DNA of 64,000 nucleotides, taken from positions 28,134-92,133 of the forward strand of contig CAJUHP010000010.1 in the NCBI GenBank assembly GCA_910586125.1, read 5' to 3'. Numbering within the stretch: position 1 is the first letter of the stretch; every line of letters begins with the position of its first letter. Position numbers and translations under genes: made by a program. Below, in pieces: positions 32,723-41,920 of this stretch. This DNA is from an uncultured Lachnospiraceae bacterium. Its GTDB lineage: Bacteria; Bacillota; Clostridia; Lachnospirales; Lachnospiraceae. The notes under the pieces were generated by a model. The model had not been told where the DNA came from, made no database searches, and was given only the letters and a program-made list of their open reading frames with translations.

Positions 32723-33997
32723 GTGATTAAGAAAGAGATGATTGCTATGCTGTTGGCAGGCGGGCAGGGAAGCCGTCTGGGAGTCCTGACAGCGAAGGTA
32801 GCAAAGCCTGCAGTGGCGTTTGGAGGGAAATACCGGATTATCGACTTTCCTCTGAGCAACTGCATCAATTCGGGTATCGATACCGTAGGCGTATTGACCC
32901 AGTATCAGCCGCTGAAGCTGAATACCCATATCGGCATCGGTATTCCGTGGGATCTGGACCGCAATATCGGCGGTGTTACCGTGCTTCCGCCCTATGAGAA
33001 GAGCCGCAACAGCGAGTGGTACACCGGTACGGCCAACGCGATCTATCAGAACCTGGATTACATGGAAATGTACAATCCGGAGTACGTTCTGATTCTGTCC
33101 GGCGACCACATCTACAAGATGGATTACGAGGTGATGCTGGACTATCACAAGGCCAACAACGCCGACGTTACGATTGCTGCGATGCCGGTGCCCATGGAAG
33201 AGGCGCACCGCTTCGGCATTCTTGTGACGGACGATAAGAATCAGATCCGCGAGTTCGAGGAGAAACCGGAGAACCCCAGCAGCAATCTGGCCTCCATGGG
33301 TATCTATATCTTTAACTGGAAGGTACTGAAGGAAGCGCTGGTGACGCTGGCCGAAGTACCGGGCTGCGACTTCGGCAAGCATGTCATTCCGTACTGCCAT
33401 AATGCCGGAAAGCCGATCTTTGCATATGAATATAATGGTTACTGGAAGGATGTCGGAACCCTGACTTCCTACTGGGAGGCCAATATGGAGCTGATCGACA
33501 TTATTCCGGTATTCAATCTGTATGAAGAGTACTGGAAGATCTTTACCAAGAGCGATATTCTGCCGCCGCAGTATATCTCGGCGGAGTCCACCATCGAGCG
33601 CAGCATCATCGGTGAGGGCACCAGCATTTACGGAAGCGTTCACAATTCCGTGATCGGTTCCGGCGTCACCATCGGGAAGGGCGCTGTGATCCGCAACTCT
33701 ATTATCATGCAGGGCGTTGTGATCGGAGAAGGTACGGTGATTGACAAGGCGATCATCGCGGATCAGTCCCAGGTCGGCGCCGGCGTGAAGATAGGCGTGG
33801 GCGAGTTTGCGGCCAGTAAGCTGGACCCGAAGGTATACAATGCAGATTTGGTTGTGGTAGGAGAGAAATCTTACATCCCGGACGGCGTGAGCATCGGAAA
33901 GAACACGGCGATCTCCGGTGTTACGGAGAAGGATGATTATCCGAACGGCGCGCTGGCTGGCGGCGAATACGTGATAAAGGCAGGTGGCATACTGTGA
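32723..33997 (+). CDS. glgC: Glucose-1-phosphate adenylyltransferase, catalytic subunit
   Basis: Makes ADP-glucose from ATP and glucose-1-phosphate for glycogen synthesis. The nucleotide loop is MLLAGGQGSRLGVLT, followed by KPAVAFGGKYRIIDFPLSNC, the sugar-binding FEEKPENPSSNLASMGIYIF, and a left-handed beta-helix tail with hexapeptide repeats (IIGEGTSIYG, VIGSGVTIGKGAVI). The GTG at 32723 has AAGGGG 6 bases upstream. Upstream in-frame codons to 32609 run back into the promoter and are rejected. It overlaps glgD by 4 bases. No glycogen synthase or branching enzyme is in the window. Confidence 0.95.
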   Translation: MIKKEMIAMLLAGGQGSRLGVLTAKVAKPAVAFGGKYRIIDFPLSNCINSGIDTVGVLTQYQPLKLNTHIGIGIPWDLDRNIGGVTVLPPYEKSRNSEWYTGTANAIYQNLDYMEMYNPEYVLILSGDHIYKMDYEVMLDYHKANNADVTIAAMPVPMEEAHRFGILVTDDKNQIREFEEKPENPSSNLASMGIYIFNWKVLKEALVTLAEVPGCDFGKHVIPYCHNAGKPIFAYEYNGYWKDVGTLTSYWEANMELIDIIPVFNLYEEYWKIFTKSDILPPQYISAESTIERSIIGEGTSIYGSVHNSVIGSGVTIGKGAVIRNSIIMQGVVIGEGTVIDKAIIADQSQVGAGVKIGVGEFAASKLDPKVYNADLVVVGEKSYIPDGVSIGKNTAISGVTEKDDYPNGALAGGEYVIKAGGIL

Positions 33998-35115
33998 GAG
34001 CGATAGGCATCATTTTAGCAGGCGGCAACAACAAGAAGATGGGGGAGCTGTCCCAGAAGAGGGCAATCTCCGCTCTGCCGGTGGCGGGAAGCTACCGCGG
34101 GATTGATTTTCCTTTGAGTAATATGACCAATTCTCAGGTGAAGAAGGTCGCAGTGATAACCCAGTATAATTCCCTGTCCTTAAACGAGCATCTGATCTCC
34201 TCCAAGTGGTGGAACTTCGGGCGCAAACAGGGGGGGCTGAGCGTATTTACTCCCAGTATTACGCCCAGCAATACAAACTGGTATCGGGGTACAGCGGATT
34301 CTATGTACCAGAACATAAAGTTTCTGCGAGACAGCCATGAACCCTATGTGGTGATAGCCAACGGCGATGCCGTCTACAAGATGGATTACAGCGAAGTCCT
34401 GGAATACCACATCGCCAAGAAGGCGGATATCACCATGGTATGTAAGAAAATGCCCCAGGACGAGAACCTGTGCCGTTTTGGTCTGGTGAAGCTGGACGAG
34501 GACAGCCGGGTTGTGGATATCGATGAGAAGCCTATGGTGGCCACCTCCGATATCGCCAATATGGGCGTTTATGTGCTGCGCCGCCGTCTTTTGATCGATC
34601 TTTTGGAGCAGTGCGCAGAGGAAGAGCGGTTTGATTTTGTCCGCGATATTCTGATCCGCTACAAAAATATGAAGAAGATTTACTCGTTCCCGCTGGAGAC
34701 GTACTGGGGCGGTATCAGCAGTATCGAATCCTATTACAAGACCAACATGGATTTCCTCAATCCGGCGGTCAGAGATTACTTCTTCCATCAGTATCCCGAC
34801 GTATATTCCAAGGTGGATGACAATCCTCCCGCGAAGTACAATCCGGGCAGCCATGTGCGTAACAGCCTGATTTCCAGCGGCTGTATCATCAATGGCACCA
34901 TCGAGAATTCCGTTTTGTTTAAGCAGGCTTATATCGGCAATAACTGTGTGATCAAGAACTCCATTATTCTCAATGATGTGTACATCGGTGACAATACAGT
35001 GATCGAGAACTGTATTGTAGAGAGCCACGATACGATCAAGGCAAACATGACTTATACCGGAACGCCGGATAAGATCAAAGTAGTCGTGGAAAAGAACATC
35101 AGATACGAGATTTAA
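33994..35115 (+). CDS. glgD: GlgD, regulatory partner of ADP-glucose pyrophosphorylase
   Basis: A GlgC paralogue of 373 residues that pairs with GlgC in Firmicutes and raises its activity. The nucleotide loop is altered to ILAGGNNKKMGELSQK, which lacks the GxGxRL of catalytic subunits, so this chain is probably not catalytic alone. The rest of the fold is kept: ALPVAGSYRGIDFPLSNMTN, VDIDEKPMVATSDIANMGVY, and a beta-helix tail. The GTG start overlaps the glgC stop (GTGA), so the subunits are translationally coupled for even output. Confidence 0.95.
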   Translation: MRAIGIILAGGNNKKMGELSQKRAISALPVAGSYRGIDFPLSNMTNSQVKKVAVITQYNSLSLNEHLISSKWWNFGRKQGGLSVFTPSITPSNTNWYRGTADSMYQNIKFLRDSHEPYVVIANGDAVYKMDYSEVLEYHIAKKADITMVCKKMPQDENLCRFGLVKLDEDSRVVDIDEKPMVATSDIANMGVYVLRRRLLIDLLEQCAEEERFDFVRDILIRYKNMKKIYSFPLETYWGGISSIESYYKTNMDFLNPAVRDYFFHQYPDVYSKVDDNPPAKYNPGSHVRNSLISSGCIINGTIENSVLFKQAYIGNNCVIKNSIILNDVYIGDNTVIENCIVESHDTIKANMTYTGTPDKIKVVVEKNIRYEI

Positions 35116-35189
35116 AAAAGCAGGGGCGGCTCTGGCCGGGTGCCTCAGACAGGGCAGTCCCTGTGAAAGAGAGTAACGGGGGTATCACC

Positions 35190-35480
35190 ATGCAGATTAC
35201 AGATGTCAGAGTCAGAAAAGTAGCCAGGGAAGGCAAGATGAAAGCAATCGTTTCGATCACGCTGGACAATGAATTCGTCGTCCATGATATCAAGGTCATT
35301 GAGGGGGAGAAGGGCGTGTTTATCGCCATGCCCAGCCGCAAGGCCGCAGACGGAGAGTATCGGGATATTGCGCATCCGATCAATTCGGAGACTCGTGACC
35401 GAATTCAAAACATTATCTTGACGAAGTACGAAGCTGCTTTGCTGGAAGAAGAGATGCAGGAGGAGATGCAGGAGGCATAG
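35190..35480 (+). CDS. spoVG: SpoVG, septation/sporulation regulator
   Basis: A small nucleic-acid-binding protein of 96 residues that affects sporulation, septation and metabolism in Firmicutes. The sequence opens MQITDVRVRKVAREGKMKAI and contains GVFIAMPSRKAADGEYRDIA, then HPINSETRDRIQ, the most conserved SpoVG block. The Glu-rich tail (EEEMQEEMQEA) is typical. The ATG at 35190 was chosen by homology; a start at 35163 would add nine residues. It lies 74 bases after glgD and may share its transcript. A hairpin with a T-rich tail follows at 35602. Confidence 0.95.
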   Translation: MQITDVRVRKVAREGKMKAIVSITLDNEFVVHDIKVIEGEKGVFIAMPSRKAADGEYRDIAHPINSETRDRIQNIILTKYEAALLEEEMQEEMQEA

Positions 35481-35601
35481 AGATTGCCTGCATCCCGACA
35501 CATCAGGATATCGTATGCCGTCCGGTGTTAGGGGCGGACGGCAATGCATATTGTAATCAGGAGAAGGTTTACAATAATAAAAATAGATGTATCATTGACA
35601 G

Positions 35602-35645
35602 GGCTGCTGTCTGCGCGGGTGCAGGACAGCAGTCTTGTTTGTTTT
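35602..35645 (+). terminator. Terminator after spoVG
   Basis: The stem CTGCTGTC/GACAGCAG (35604-35632) is followed by TCTTGTTTGTTTTCTCTT. A second G+C-rich inverted repeat without a T tail (GCCGTCCG/CGGACGGC, about 35518-35542) lies upstream. Confidence 0.6.
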
Positions 35646-35722
35646 CTCTTCAGCAAAAAATAGTATTTTTCACCACAGCAAAAAACGGGTATCTGTGATA
35701 AAATAGCCGCAGGAGGATGCGT

Positions 35723-36802
35723 ATGGACAGTGATTCCCGGAATCGTTTATTGGAAGAAATGTCAGACTGTATGGTTAGGGATACCGGTGTGGAGGAGATG
35801 ATGCGCCGGGTATGCGCTTTCTTTTCTGCGCCGCGGGGAGGGATTTGCAGGACAGAGGGGGAGAAAAAGCCCGTTTTGCTGGCCGGATGCGGTTTTGACG
35901 GGGAGAAAGAGGCAGAGGAGGCCGTCCAAAACTTGCGGGAGAAAGAAGAGGAGACTTCCTATATCCTATACCCCTATGATTTTCCGGATTTTTCCGGTTT
36001 CCTGTTTTTGGAGCGTCCCTCGGTGGACGGGAAGACAGAGAAGATGCAGCAGATGCTGGGAGAAATCTGCCGCAACATGTATATTGCCATCCATCATCGG
36101 GAACTGGTGCAGCAGCTACAACAGCGGGAGGAAGAATTGCAGTATGTGTGCAATGCGCTGCTGGAGATAAAGGAGAAGGAGGAAAAGCGGATTGCGCTGG
36201 AGCTGCACGATGAAATCGGGCAGAACCTGACGTCCATGCTTTTGTATCTGCGCCTGTGTCAGAAGGAACCGGCCGGAGAGAGGCTGACGGAGATTCTCAC
36301 AAAACTGCGTCTGCTGGTCAGCGAAACGCTTTCGGAAACGCGCCGGATTGTGCGTCATATGCGGCCGAAGGAGCTGGAGGAGCTGGGGCTGGTGCCTGCC
36401 CTGTACTGGTATTTCAGCGAGTATAAAAAGCGGCAGCCGCAGATTTCCTTTGTACATACGATTTCGATTTCGGATTTGAGGATACCGGAGGAGGCGGAGA
36501 TGGCTCTGTACCGGGTAATTGTGGAGGCTTTGACGAATATCAGCCGCCATGCGCAGGCGGACCATGTATGTTTTTCCATGGCCAGAGAGGAAAACAGACT
36601 GCATGTCCAGGTGGAAGACAACGGATGCGGCATGGAGCTGGAGAGCGCCAAGCAAAGAGGAATGGGGCTGTTGGGGATGCAGGAGCGGATTCACAGGGCA
36701 GGAGGGCATTTTTTTCTGGACTCGGCCCCCGGATCCGGCACGAGGCTCTCCATATGGCTGCCGCTTGCCGCGAAAGAGATAGAAGACAGAGGAAGAGACT
36801 AA
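35723..36802 (+). CDS. NarL-type cytoplasmic sensor histidine kinase
   Basis: A soluble kinase of 359 residues with no membrane segment. Residues 1-130 look like a GAF-type sensor (CYS residues at GGICRTEG and LLAGCGFDGE could be a redox or metal site, which is speculation). A coiled segment leads to the HisKA_3 box with the phospho-accepting His in RIALELHDEIGQNLTSMLLY. The ATP domain shows YRVIVEALTNISRHAQADHV, VEDNGCGM and RGMGLLGMQERI. It is followed after 15 bases by its LuxR-type partner. The ATG at 35723 has AGGAGG 6 bases upstream. The molybdo-reductase operon just downstream is the obvious target. Confidence 0.92.
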   Translation: MDSDSRNRLLEEMSDCMVRDTGVEEMMRRVCAFFSAPRGGICRTEGEKKPVLLAGCGFDGEKEAEEAVQNLREKEEETSYILYPYDFPDFSGFLFLERPSVDGKTEKMQQMLGEICRNMYIAIHHRELVQQLQQREEELQYVCNALLEIKEKEEKRIALELHDEIGQNLTSMLLYLRLCQKEPAGERLTEILTKLRLLVSETLSETRRIVRHMRPKELEELGLVPALYWYFSEYKKRQPQISFVHTISISDLRIPEEAEMALYRVIVEALTNISRHAQADHVCFSMAREENRLHVQVEDNGCGMELESAKQRGMGLLGMQERIHRAGGHFFLDSAPGSGTRLSIWLPLAAKEIEDRGRD

Positions 36803-36817
36803 AGACAGGAGAAACAT

Positions 36818-37465
36818 ATGATCAGCATTTTTATTCTGGATGATCACAGAATACTGCGCAGCGCTCTGCGGGTTCTTCTGGAGCAGGAGGCAAATCTCAC
36901 GGTGGTAGGCGAGGCCGGAAGCATAGCGGAAGGGCTTCGGGCGCTGCCGGACTGCGGGGCACAGATTTGCCTGGTGGATCTGACGCTGCCGGACGGCTGC
37001 GGTCTGGATTTTGTGAAAAAGGCAAAAGAACAGGCAGAAGGCGTGCGCTTTTTGGCCCTCACAATGCATGAGGAAGAAAAATACCTGCTGCCCTTTCTGG
37101 AAGCGGGAGGGATGGGGTATCTGAATAAGGCCATGGCAGATCAGGAGCTTTTGCGCGCGATCAGCCAAGTCATGGACGGGCAGGCGTATCTGGGGGAGCG
37201 GGGCGTACAGCTTATGGCAAAGAAATGGATGGGAGAAAGTGACAGGTCCGAAGCGTCCGTGAAAGAGCAGGCGCTGTCTGCCAGGGAAAAGGAAGTGATC
37301 TGCCTGGTGGCCAGAGGTCTGACCAGCGCAGAGATCGGCAAGCGCTTATATCTGTCGCCCCGGACCATTGATACCTACCGCAACCGGCTGATGAAAAAAC
37401 TCGGACTGCACACCAGGGCAGAGCTGGTGGACTATGTGATCCGCCATCAGCTTCTGGAAGGCTGA
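36818..37465 (+). CDS. NarL/LuxR family response regulator
   Basis: 215 residues: a receiver domain with the acidic pair in FILDDHRILRS, the phospho-Asp in CLVDLTLPDGCG and Lys in GYLNKAM, then a LuxR-type helix-turn-helix (LSAREKEVICLVARGLTSAE followed by IGKRLYLSPRTIDTYRNRLM). It is cognate to the kinase 15 bases upstream. It ends 157 bases before the molybdo-reductase gene and probably activates that operon, as NarL-type pairs do for respiratory reductases. The reductase's own N-terminal receiver-like domain resembles this one in layout. Confidence 0.93.
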   Translation: MISIFILDDHRILRSALRVLLEQEANLTVVGEAGSIAEGLRALPDCGAQICLVDLTLPDGCGLDFVKKAKEQAEGVRFLALTMHEEEKYLLPFLEAGGMGYLNKAMADQELLRAISQVMDGQAYLGERGVQLMAKKWMGESDRSEASVKEQALSAREKEVICLVARGLTSAEIGKRLYLSPRTIDTYRNRLMKKLGLHTRAELVDYVIRHQLLEG

Positions 37466-37622
37466 GTGCTCTTTTTTGCTATGGCAGTGCGCCGGCGGCC
37501 AGGCGAGAGAACGCCTGTAGTGAAAACTGCGACAGAAAAAAGAACGGAAACCGTTATTTTCCTGGCAGACAGAGAAAGAATAATTTGTTAAAATGAAATC
37601 ACACAGTAGGAGCGGTGCGAGT

Positions 37623-40550
37623 ATGGAGAAGAGATTTCAGCGAAAGCTCAAAATGATTTTGGGAGTGCAGAATATCTGGCTGCAGGATATTTTGACTAAG
37701 CTAACGGACCCAGACCGATACGAACTGACATTTCGTGCGGATCTTTGCAGAGAGGATCTGCGCGATTACCGGATCGCGGTGGTGGACATTGATGACTATC
37801 CTTTCCGGTGCCGTCAGCTTTTTCGGCAAATCACATCCAAGAGACCCGGTATCGGCATCCTGGCAATTGTATCGGAACCGCGCAGCTATGGGGAGAAAAT
37901 CATTCAGATGGGAGCCAATGCCGTTGTGGGGAAAGACGAGCTGGTGGAGCGGTTTGCACCGGTTTTGGCGGCTTTGGCTCAGGGGCTGCGGCTGGAAGGC
38001 CAAACGCGCAGGCTGCTGCGTGTCAAACACTATGGAAAGAAGGAGAAAGAAGCTGTGAAAAAGACAACAACAAAGCAGAGTGGTTTCTTCAAACCCATCA
38101 GCCGCCGGTCCTTTTTGGCGGGAAGTGCGGCGACGATGGCGGCTCTGGCTCTCAGCGCCTGTACCAGCACCGGGGGAGAGACCGAGGCGGATTCCCTGGC
38201 ACAGACGGATTCGGCGCCCGAGACAACGGCGCCGCCTGGAACACAGGAAAGTACCGGGGCCTCGCCGGCGCCCGCGCCCGCGGAGGAGATCTATTATGGC
38301 TCCTGCCGCGCCAACTGCTTCGGCGGCTGCCGGATGAAGATCAAGGTGAGAGACAGCCGGATTGTAGGCACTTCCATGGGAGAGTTTCCCGATCCCCGCT
38401 ACAACCGGATCTGTGCCAAAGGGCTGTCCCATGTCACCCGGATCTACGATCCGGATCGCCTGAAATCGCCTTTAAAAAGGGCGGGAGAACGGGGAGCAGG
38501 ACAGTGGGAACAGATCACCTGGGAGGAAGCAATCCAAGAGATTACGGATTCCTGGAAAACGATCCAGTCCCAGTACGGCGACAGCAGCGTTGCCTTTATG
38601 AGCGTATCCGGCTGTTTCGGTCATTCGTCCAACAGCTCGGCCAGCCGGTTAAACGCGCTGATGGGCGGCACTAGCATTTCGGCGTGCATGGACAACAACG
38701 TGTTCACGGGTACGACGAATGCATTCGGCATCTATGAGAATTATAACGGAAATGAACTGACTGACCTGTTGGAAGCAAAGACCATTCTAATGTGGGGAGC
38801 AAACCCCTGCGACGCGCAGATCCAGAACTGGAAATATATCCGTCAGGCGCAGATGAACGGCTCCAAGATCATCTGCATCGATCCCAATTACACGACTTCA
38901 GCGGCCCGGTCCGACATTCATGTGCCGGTAAAGCCTGGCTCCGACGGACTTCTGGCCTTGGCGATGTGCAACATTGTGGTGGAAAAAGGATGGATTGACG
39001 AGACGTTTCTGAAAACGCGGTCCGTGGCTCCTTTTCTGGTGAAAGAGGACGGGACGTACCTGCGCATGAGCGAGGTGACGGGGAGCTCTCCGGCTGAGGG
39101 AGAGGCCGATCCGGTCTGCGTATGGGATGCGGCCGCCTCTGCGCCGGCAAGCTCCCTGGAGAGCGCCGATCCGGCGCTGACGGGAAGTTTTGAAGCGGCC
39201 GGCATGACGGTGCGGACCGCGTATGATCTGCTGCTTGAGCGGATCGCGGAATATACGCCGGAGAGGGCGGCCAGAGAGTGCGAGATCGCAGAAGAGCTCA
39301 TTTATGAGATCACAGAGGTCTATGCGACCAACACGCCCTCCACCCTGTACCACGGTTTCGGGCCGGATCACTATACCAATGGCCATGCGGCGGTCTTTGC
39401 TGCCTGCTGCCTGGCGATCCTGACCGGCAATGTGGGCAAAGTGGGAGCCAGCGCCGGTTATCAGATGCCCTTGGGATTTTATTTCAACGGCGGGGTCACG
39501 GCGCCCGAGGGCGCGAAGCCTGTGGCATCGGTTCCGATTCTGAGGCTGCCGGAGGTCATGGAAGAGAAATCTTATCTGGGACAGCCTTTGGATCTGCACA
39601 GTATCTATGTGTACTGCGGCAACCCGATCGCCAACGTGACCGAGAGAAAGCGGCTGCTGGAAGCCTTTGACAAGATGGATCTGGTGGTGGTGGCAGATAT
39701 TACCATGGGGGATACGGCGCAGTATGCCGATATCGTCCTGCCGGTAGCCCACTGGTTTGAAATCGACGATATGCACGGGTTTATCTCTCAGGTGCCGTAT
39801 CTGATTCTGCAGGAGAAGGCTATGGAGCCGCTGTACGAGTCCAAATCGGATCTGGAGATCATCAAGCTTCTGGGCAATGCCATGGGCTTTGAGGGCAAGT
39901 TTGATATGACGGCCGAGGAGTGGATGACGGAGGCATTGGACAGCGACTATGCCAAGATGCTGAACATTTCTTATGAGCGTCTGAAGCAGGAAAAAGTACT
40001 GCGCTATCTGCCCACGGACCCCTATGTCTACGGAGAAAGCGGATTTATGACCGCCACGGGCCGCGCGCAGTTCTATCAGGAACACCCGGCTCCCAATATC
40101 AGCTATGGGCAGCAGATTGATGTGGAGAAAGAACGGCTGCCGTATTGGGAAGCGCCCGCAGAGGCGTGGACCGGAACGGAGCTGGCGCAGAAGTATCCTC
40201 TGATTTTCGGGCAGGAGAGGCCCAAATACCGGGTACATACCCAGTGGAGTACATCGGCCTGGATGAACGAGCTGGATCCGGAACCGGTGATTAAGATCAA
40301 CCCGGCAGACGCCGAGCCGCGCGGCATCGCACAGGGAGACATGGTGCGGGCCTACAATGACAGAGGCTTTGTGGTGCTGAAAGCGGTGATTTCCAACGGA
40401 ACCAGACCCGGTATGATCGTGGTGCCCAAGGGCTGGCAGAAGGGACAGTTTGCGGACGGACATTATCAGGATATGACGGCGATGATCTACAACGAGGCCA
40501 GCCTAAACAACTGTTTTTACGACGCCCGTGTAGAAGTGGAAAAGATATAA
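37623..40550 (+). CDS. Tat-exported molybdopterin oxidoreductase (DMSO reductase family) with N-terminal receiver-like domain
   Basis: Residues 1-130 read as a degenerate receiver domain (YRIAVVDIDDYPF, GANAVVGKDEL) without the usual acidic pair at the first strand. A basic linker leads to a twin-arginine signal, ISRRSFLAGSAATMAALALS, ending in a lipobox Cys at about 180. The reductase follows: Fe-S motif CRANCFGGC with a fourth Cys 27 residues on (YNRICAKGLSH), then the molybdopterin-guanine-dinucleotide domains (LMWGANPCDAQIQNWKYIRQ; QYADIVLPVAHWFEIDD). The class fits DmsA/TorA/PhsA-type reductases, with substrate unknown. An internal GTG at 38055 with AAGGAG 9 bases upstream would give the ordinary precursor without the receiver domain. 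The next genes supply the Fe-S subunit and chaperone. Confidence 0.88.
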   Translation: MEKRFQRKLKMILGVQNIWLQDILTKLTDPDRYELTFRADLCREDLRDYRIAVVDIDDYPFRCRQLFRQITSKRPGIGILAIVSEPRSYGEKIIQMGANAVVGKDELVERFAPVLAALAQGLRLEGQTRRLLRVKHYGKKEKEAVKKTTTKQSGFFKPISRRSFLAGSAATMAALALSACTSTGGETEADSLAQTDSAPETTAPPGTQESTGASPAPAPAEEIYYGSCRANCFGGCRMKIKVRDSRIVGTSMGEFPDPRYNRICAKGLSHVTRIYDPDRLKSPLKRAGERGAGQWEQITWEEAIQEITDSWKTIQSQYGDSSVAFMSVSGCFGHSSNSSASRLNALMGGTSISACMDNNVFTGTTNAFGIYENYNGNELTDLLEAKTILMWGANPCDAQIQNWKYIRQAQMNGSKIICIDPNYTTSAARSDIHVPVKPGSDGLLALAMCNIVVEKGWIDETFLKTRSVAPFLVKEDGTYLRMSEVTGSSPAEGEADPVCVWDAAASAPASSLESADPALTGSFEAAGMTVRTAYDLLLERIAEYTPERAARECEIAEELIYEITEVYATNTPSTLYHGFGPDHYTNGHAAVFAACCLAILTGNVGKVGASAGYQMPLGFYFNGGVTAPEGAKPVASVPILRLPEVMEEKSYLGQPLDLHSIYVYCGNPIANVTERKRLLEAFDKMDLVVVADITMGDTAQYADIVLPVAHWFEIDDMHGFISQVPYLILQEKAMEPLYESKSDLEIIKLLGNAMGFEGKFDMTAEEWMTEALDSDYAKMLNISYERLKQEKVLRYLPTDPYVYGESGFMTATGRAQFYQEHPAPNISYGQQIDVEKERLPYWEAPAEAWTGTELAQKYPLIFGQERPKYRVHTQWSTSAWMNELDPEPVIKINPADAEPRGIAQGDMVRAYNDRGFVVLKAVISNGTRPGMIVVPKGWQKGQFADGHYQDMTAMIYNEASLNNCFYDARVEVEKI
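38040..38057 (+). promoter_or_regulatory. Internal ribosome site and GTG start inside the molybdo-reductase gene
   Basis: AAGGAG at 38040-38045 lies 9 bases before an in-frame GTG at 38055, which opens VKKTTTKQSGFFKPISRRSF, a normal Tat precursor N-terminus. It decides whether the exported enzyme carries the receiver-like domain. Both starts could be used. Confidence 0.6.
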
Positions 40551-40562
40551 GGAGGAAGCGAC

Positions 40563-41183
40563 ATGAGATACGGCATGGCTATTGATCTGAAGGGCTGTGC
40601 GGGCTGCCATACCTGTTCGACAGCCTGTAAGCTGGCGAACAATCTGCCGGAGAAGGTCTGGTGGAATACGGTGCTGACGGTAGGCGGCGAGGCGCCGGAC
40701 ACGGCCTCGGGCGTCTATCCCAACAATGAGCTGAGCTTCATGCCTTTCGGCTGCCAACACTGTGACAAACCGGCCTGTGTGGAAGTCTGCCCGGTAGGAG
40801 CCACCTACAAGCGGGAGGAGGACGGGATTGTGGTGCAGGATGTGGAAAAATGCATCGGCTGCCGGGCCTGCGAATCGGCCTGCCCTTATACGGGGGTGCG
40901 TACTTTTATCGCCGGGGAACCGTCGTTCTCCTGCGAGATTCCCGTCGGCGATTACGATGCCAAACCCCATAGGGCGGAAACGGTGGAGAAATGTGATTTT
41001 TGCCTGCACCGCCTGCAGCGGGGAGAGGTTCCGGCCTGCATGGAATTCTGTCCGGGAGCTGCCCGCCACTTCGGAGACCTGGACGATCCGGACAGCGATG
41101 TCTGCCAGGCGATGAAGGGCAGGGAATATATCAAGCTGCTGGAAGAAGAAGGGACGGAACCCAAGGTATTTTATCTGGTATAG
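40563..41183 (+). CDS. DmsB-like [4Fe-4S] electron-transfer subunit
   Basis: 206 residues with four Cys-rich clusters in DmsB order: CAGCHTCSTACKLANN, CQHCDKPACVEVCP, CIGCRACESACP and CDFCLHRLQRGEVPACMEFCP. It should carry electrons through four [4Fe-4S] clusters to the catalytic subunit encoded 12 bases upstream. It has no signal peptide, so it would travel with its Tat-signal-bearing partner. No membrane anchor subunit (DmsC/NrfD) is encoded nearby, so the quinone or menaquinone link is missing or elsewhere. AAGGAGG precedes the ATG. Confidence 0.93.
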   Translation: MRYGMAIDLKGCAGCHTCSTACKLANNLPEKVWWNTVLTVGGEAPDTASGVYPNNELSFMPFGCQHCDKPACVEVCPVGATYKREEDGIVVQDVEKCIGCRACESACPYTGVRTFIAGEPSFSCEIPVGDYDAKPHRAETVEKCDFCLHRLQRGEVPACMEFCPGAARHFGDLDDPDSDVCQAMKGREYIKLLEEEGTEPKVFYLV

Positions 41184-41206
41184 CAAAAGGAAAGTGGGGT
41201 GCGGAT

Positions 41207-41920
41207 ATGAGCAGAGAGGAGACGGCGCTCAGGCCGGAACTGTACTATCTGTTGTCCATGGGCCTGCGTCTTCCGTCTGACGAGCTGGCGTTTCAGGTCA
41301 GTACAGGAGGATTCCGGCAGCATCTGTTAGCTGTCGCAGGGAGTTCCGGCGCACAGGATAAGACTTCCCTGCCGGCGGTTCTGAGAGAGGTGTGGCAGCC
41401 GGAGATGGAAGCGGAAGAGCTGCATGAACTGCGCAGAGAGTATACTCGCCTGTTTACGGCGCCCGGACAGTCTCTGTTTTCGCTGTACGAGAGCGTGGCC
41501 CGCGGCCGGAGCCGGATTCTGTTTGAAAATGCGCAGGCCCGCCATGCGGAAGACTGTTACCGGAGGGGCGGACTGACCATCGAGAAGCGGCAGCGGGAGC
41601 CGGCGGACTATCTGCCTGTGGAGATGGAGTTCGCCTCTCTGTTGACGACACAGCTTTGCGAGGAGGAAACCCTTCTGCCGCTGACAAAAAAACAGTGCGT
41701 TGATCTGTGGCAGGAATTCTACGACGTACATCTAGGCGGATGGCTGGAGGAATACTGGAATGCGGTGATGCGCGAGACAAAGAGCGGCTTTTACCGGCGT
41801 CTGGCAGAGACCGGTGCGGTGTTTGCGGGATGGGAACAGCGGCAGAGGCCGGTTTGGGAATGGGGAACGGGACAGCAGAAGGAGCAGAGCGCATGTGGGA
41901 GTCATCGGGAATCCGAATAA
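41207..41920 (+). CDS. TorD/DmsD-family molybdoenzyme chaperone
   Basis: A helical protein of 237 residues. The family region is visible as ELRREYTRLFTAPGQSLFSL, followed by YLPVEMEFASLLTTQL, the region around the conserved Glu. Such chaperones bind the Tat signal of the catalytic subunit and hold it until the molybdenum cofactor is inserted. The ATG at 41207 has AAGGAAAG further upstream with a slightly long gap. Its end overlaps the next gene by 28 bases. The C-terminus from about residue 210 is low-complexity and probably disordered. Confidence 0.85.
   Translation: MSREETALRPELYYLLSMGLRLPSDELAFQVSTGGFRQHLLAVAGSSGAQDKTSLPAVLREVWQPEMEAEELHELRREYTRLFTAPGQSLFSLYESVARGRSRILFENAQARHAEDCYRRGGLTIEKRQREPADYLPVEMEFASLLTTQLCEEETLLPLTKKQCVDLWQEFYDVHLGGWLEEYWNAVMRETKSGFYRRLAETGAVFAGWEQRQRPVWEWGTGQQKEQSACGSHRESE

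Noticed and set aside
38898..40463. Open frame of 521 codons on the minus strand
   Set aside because: It lies entirely antisense to the molybdo-reductase, has no family motif and no ribosome site; it is a codon-bias shadow of that gene.
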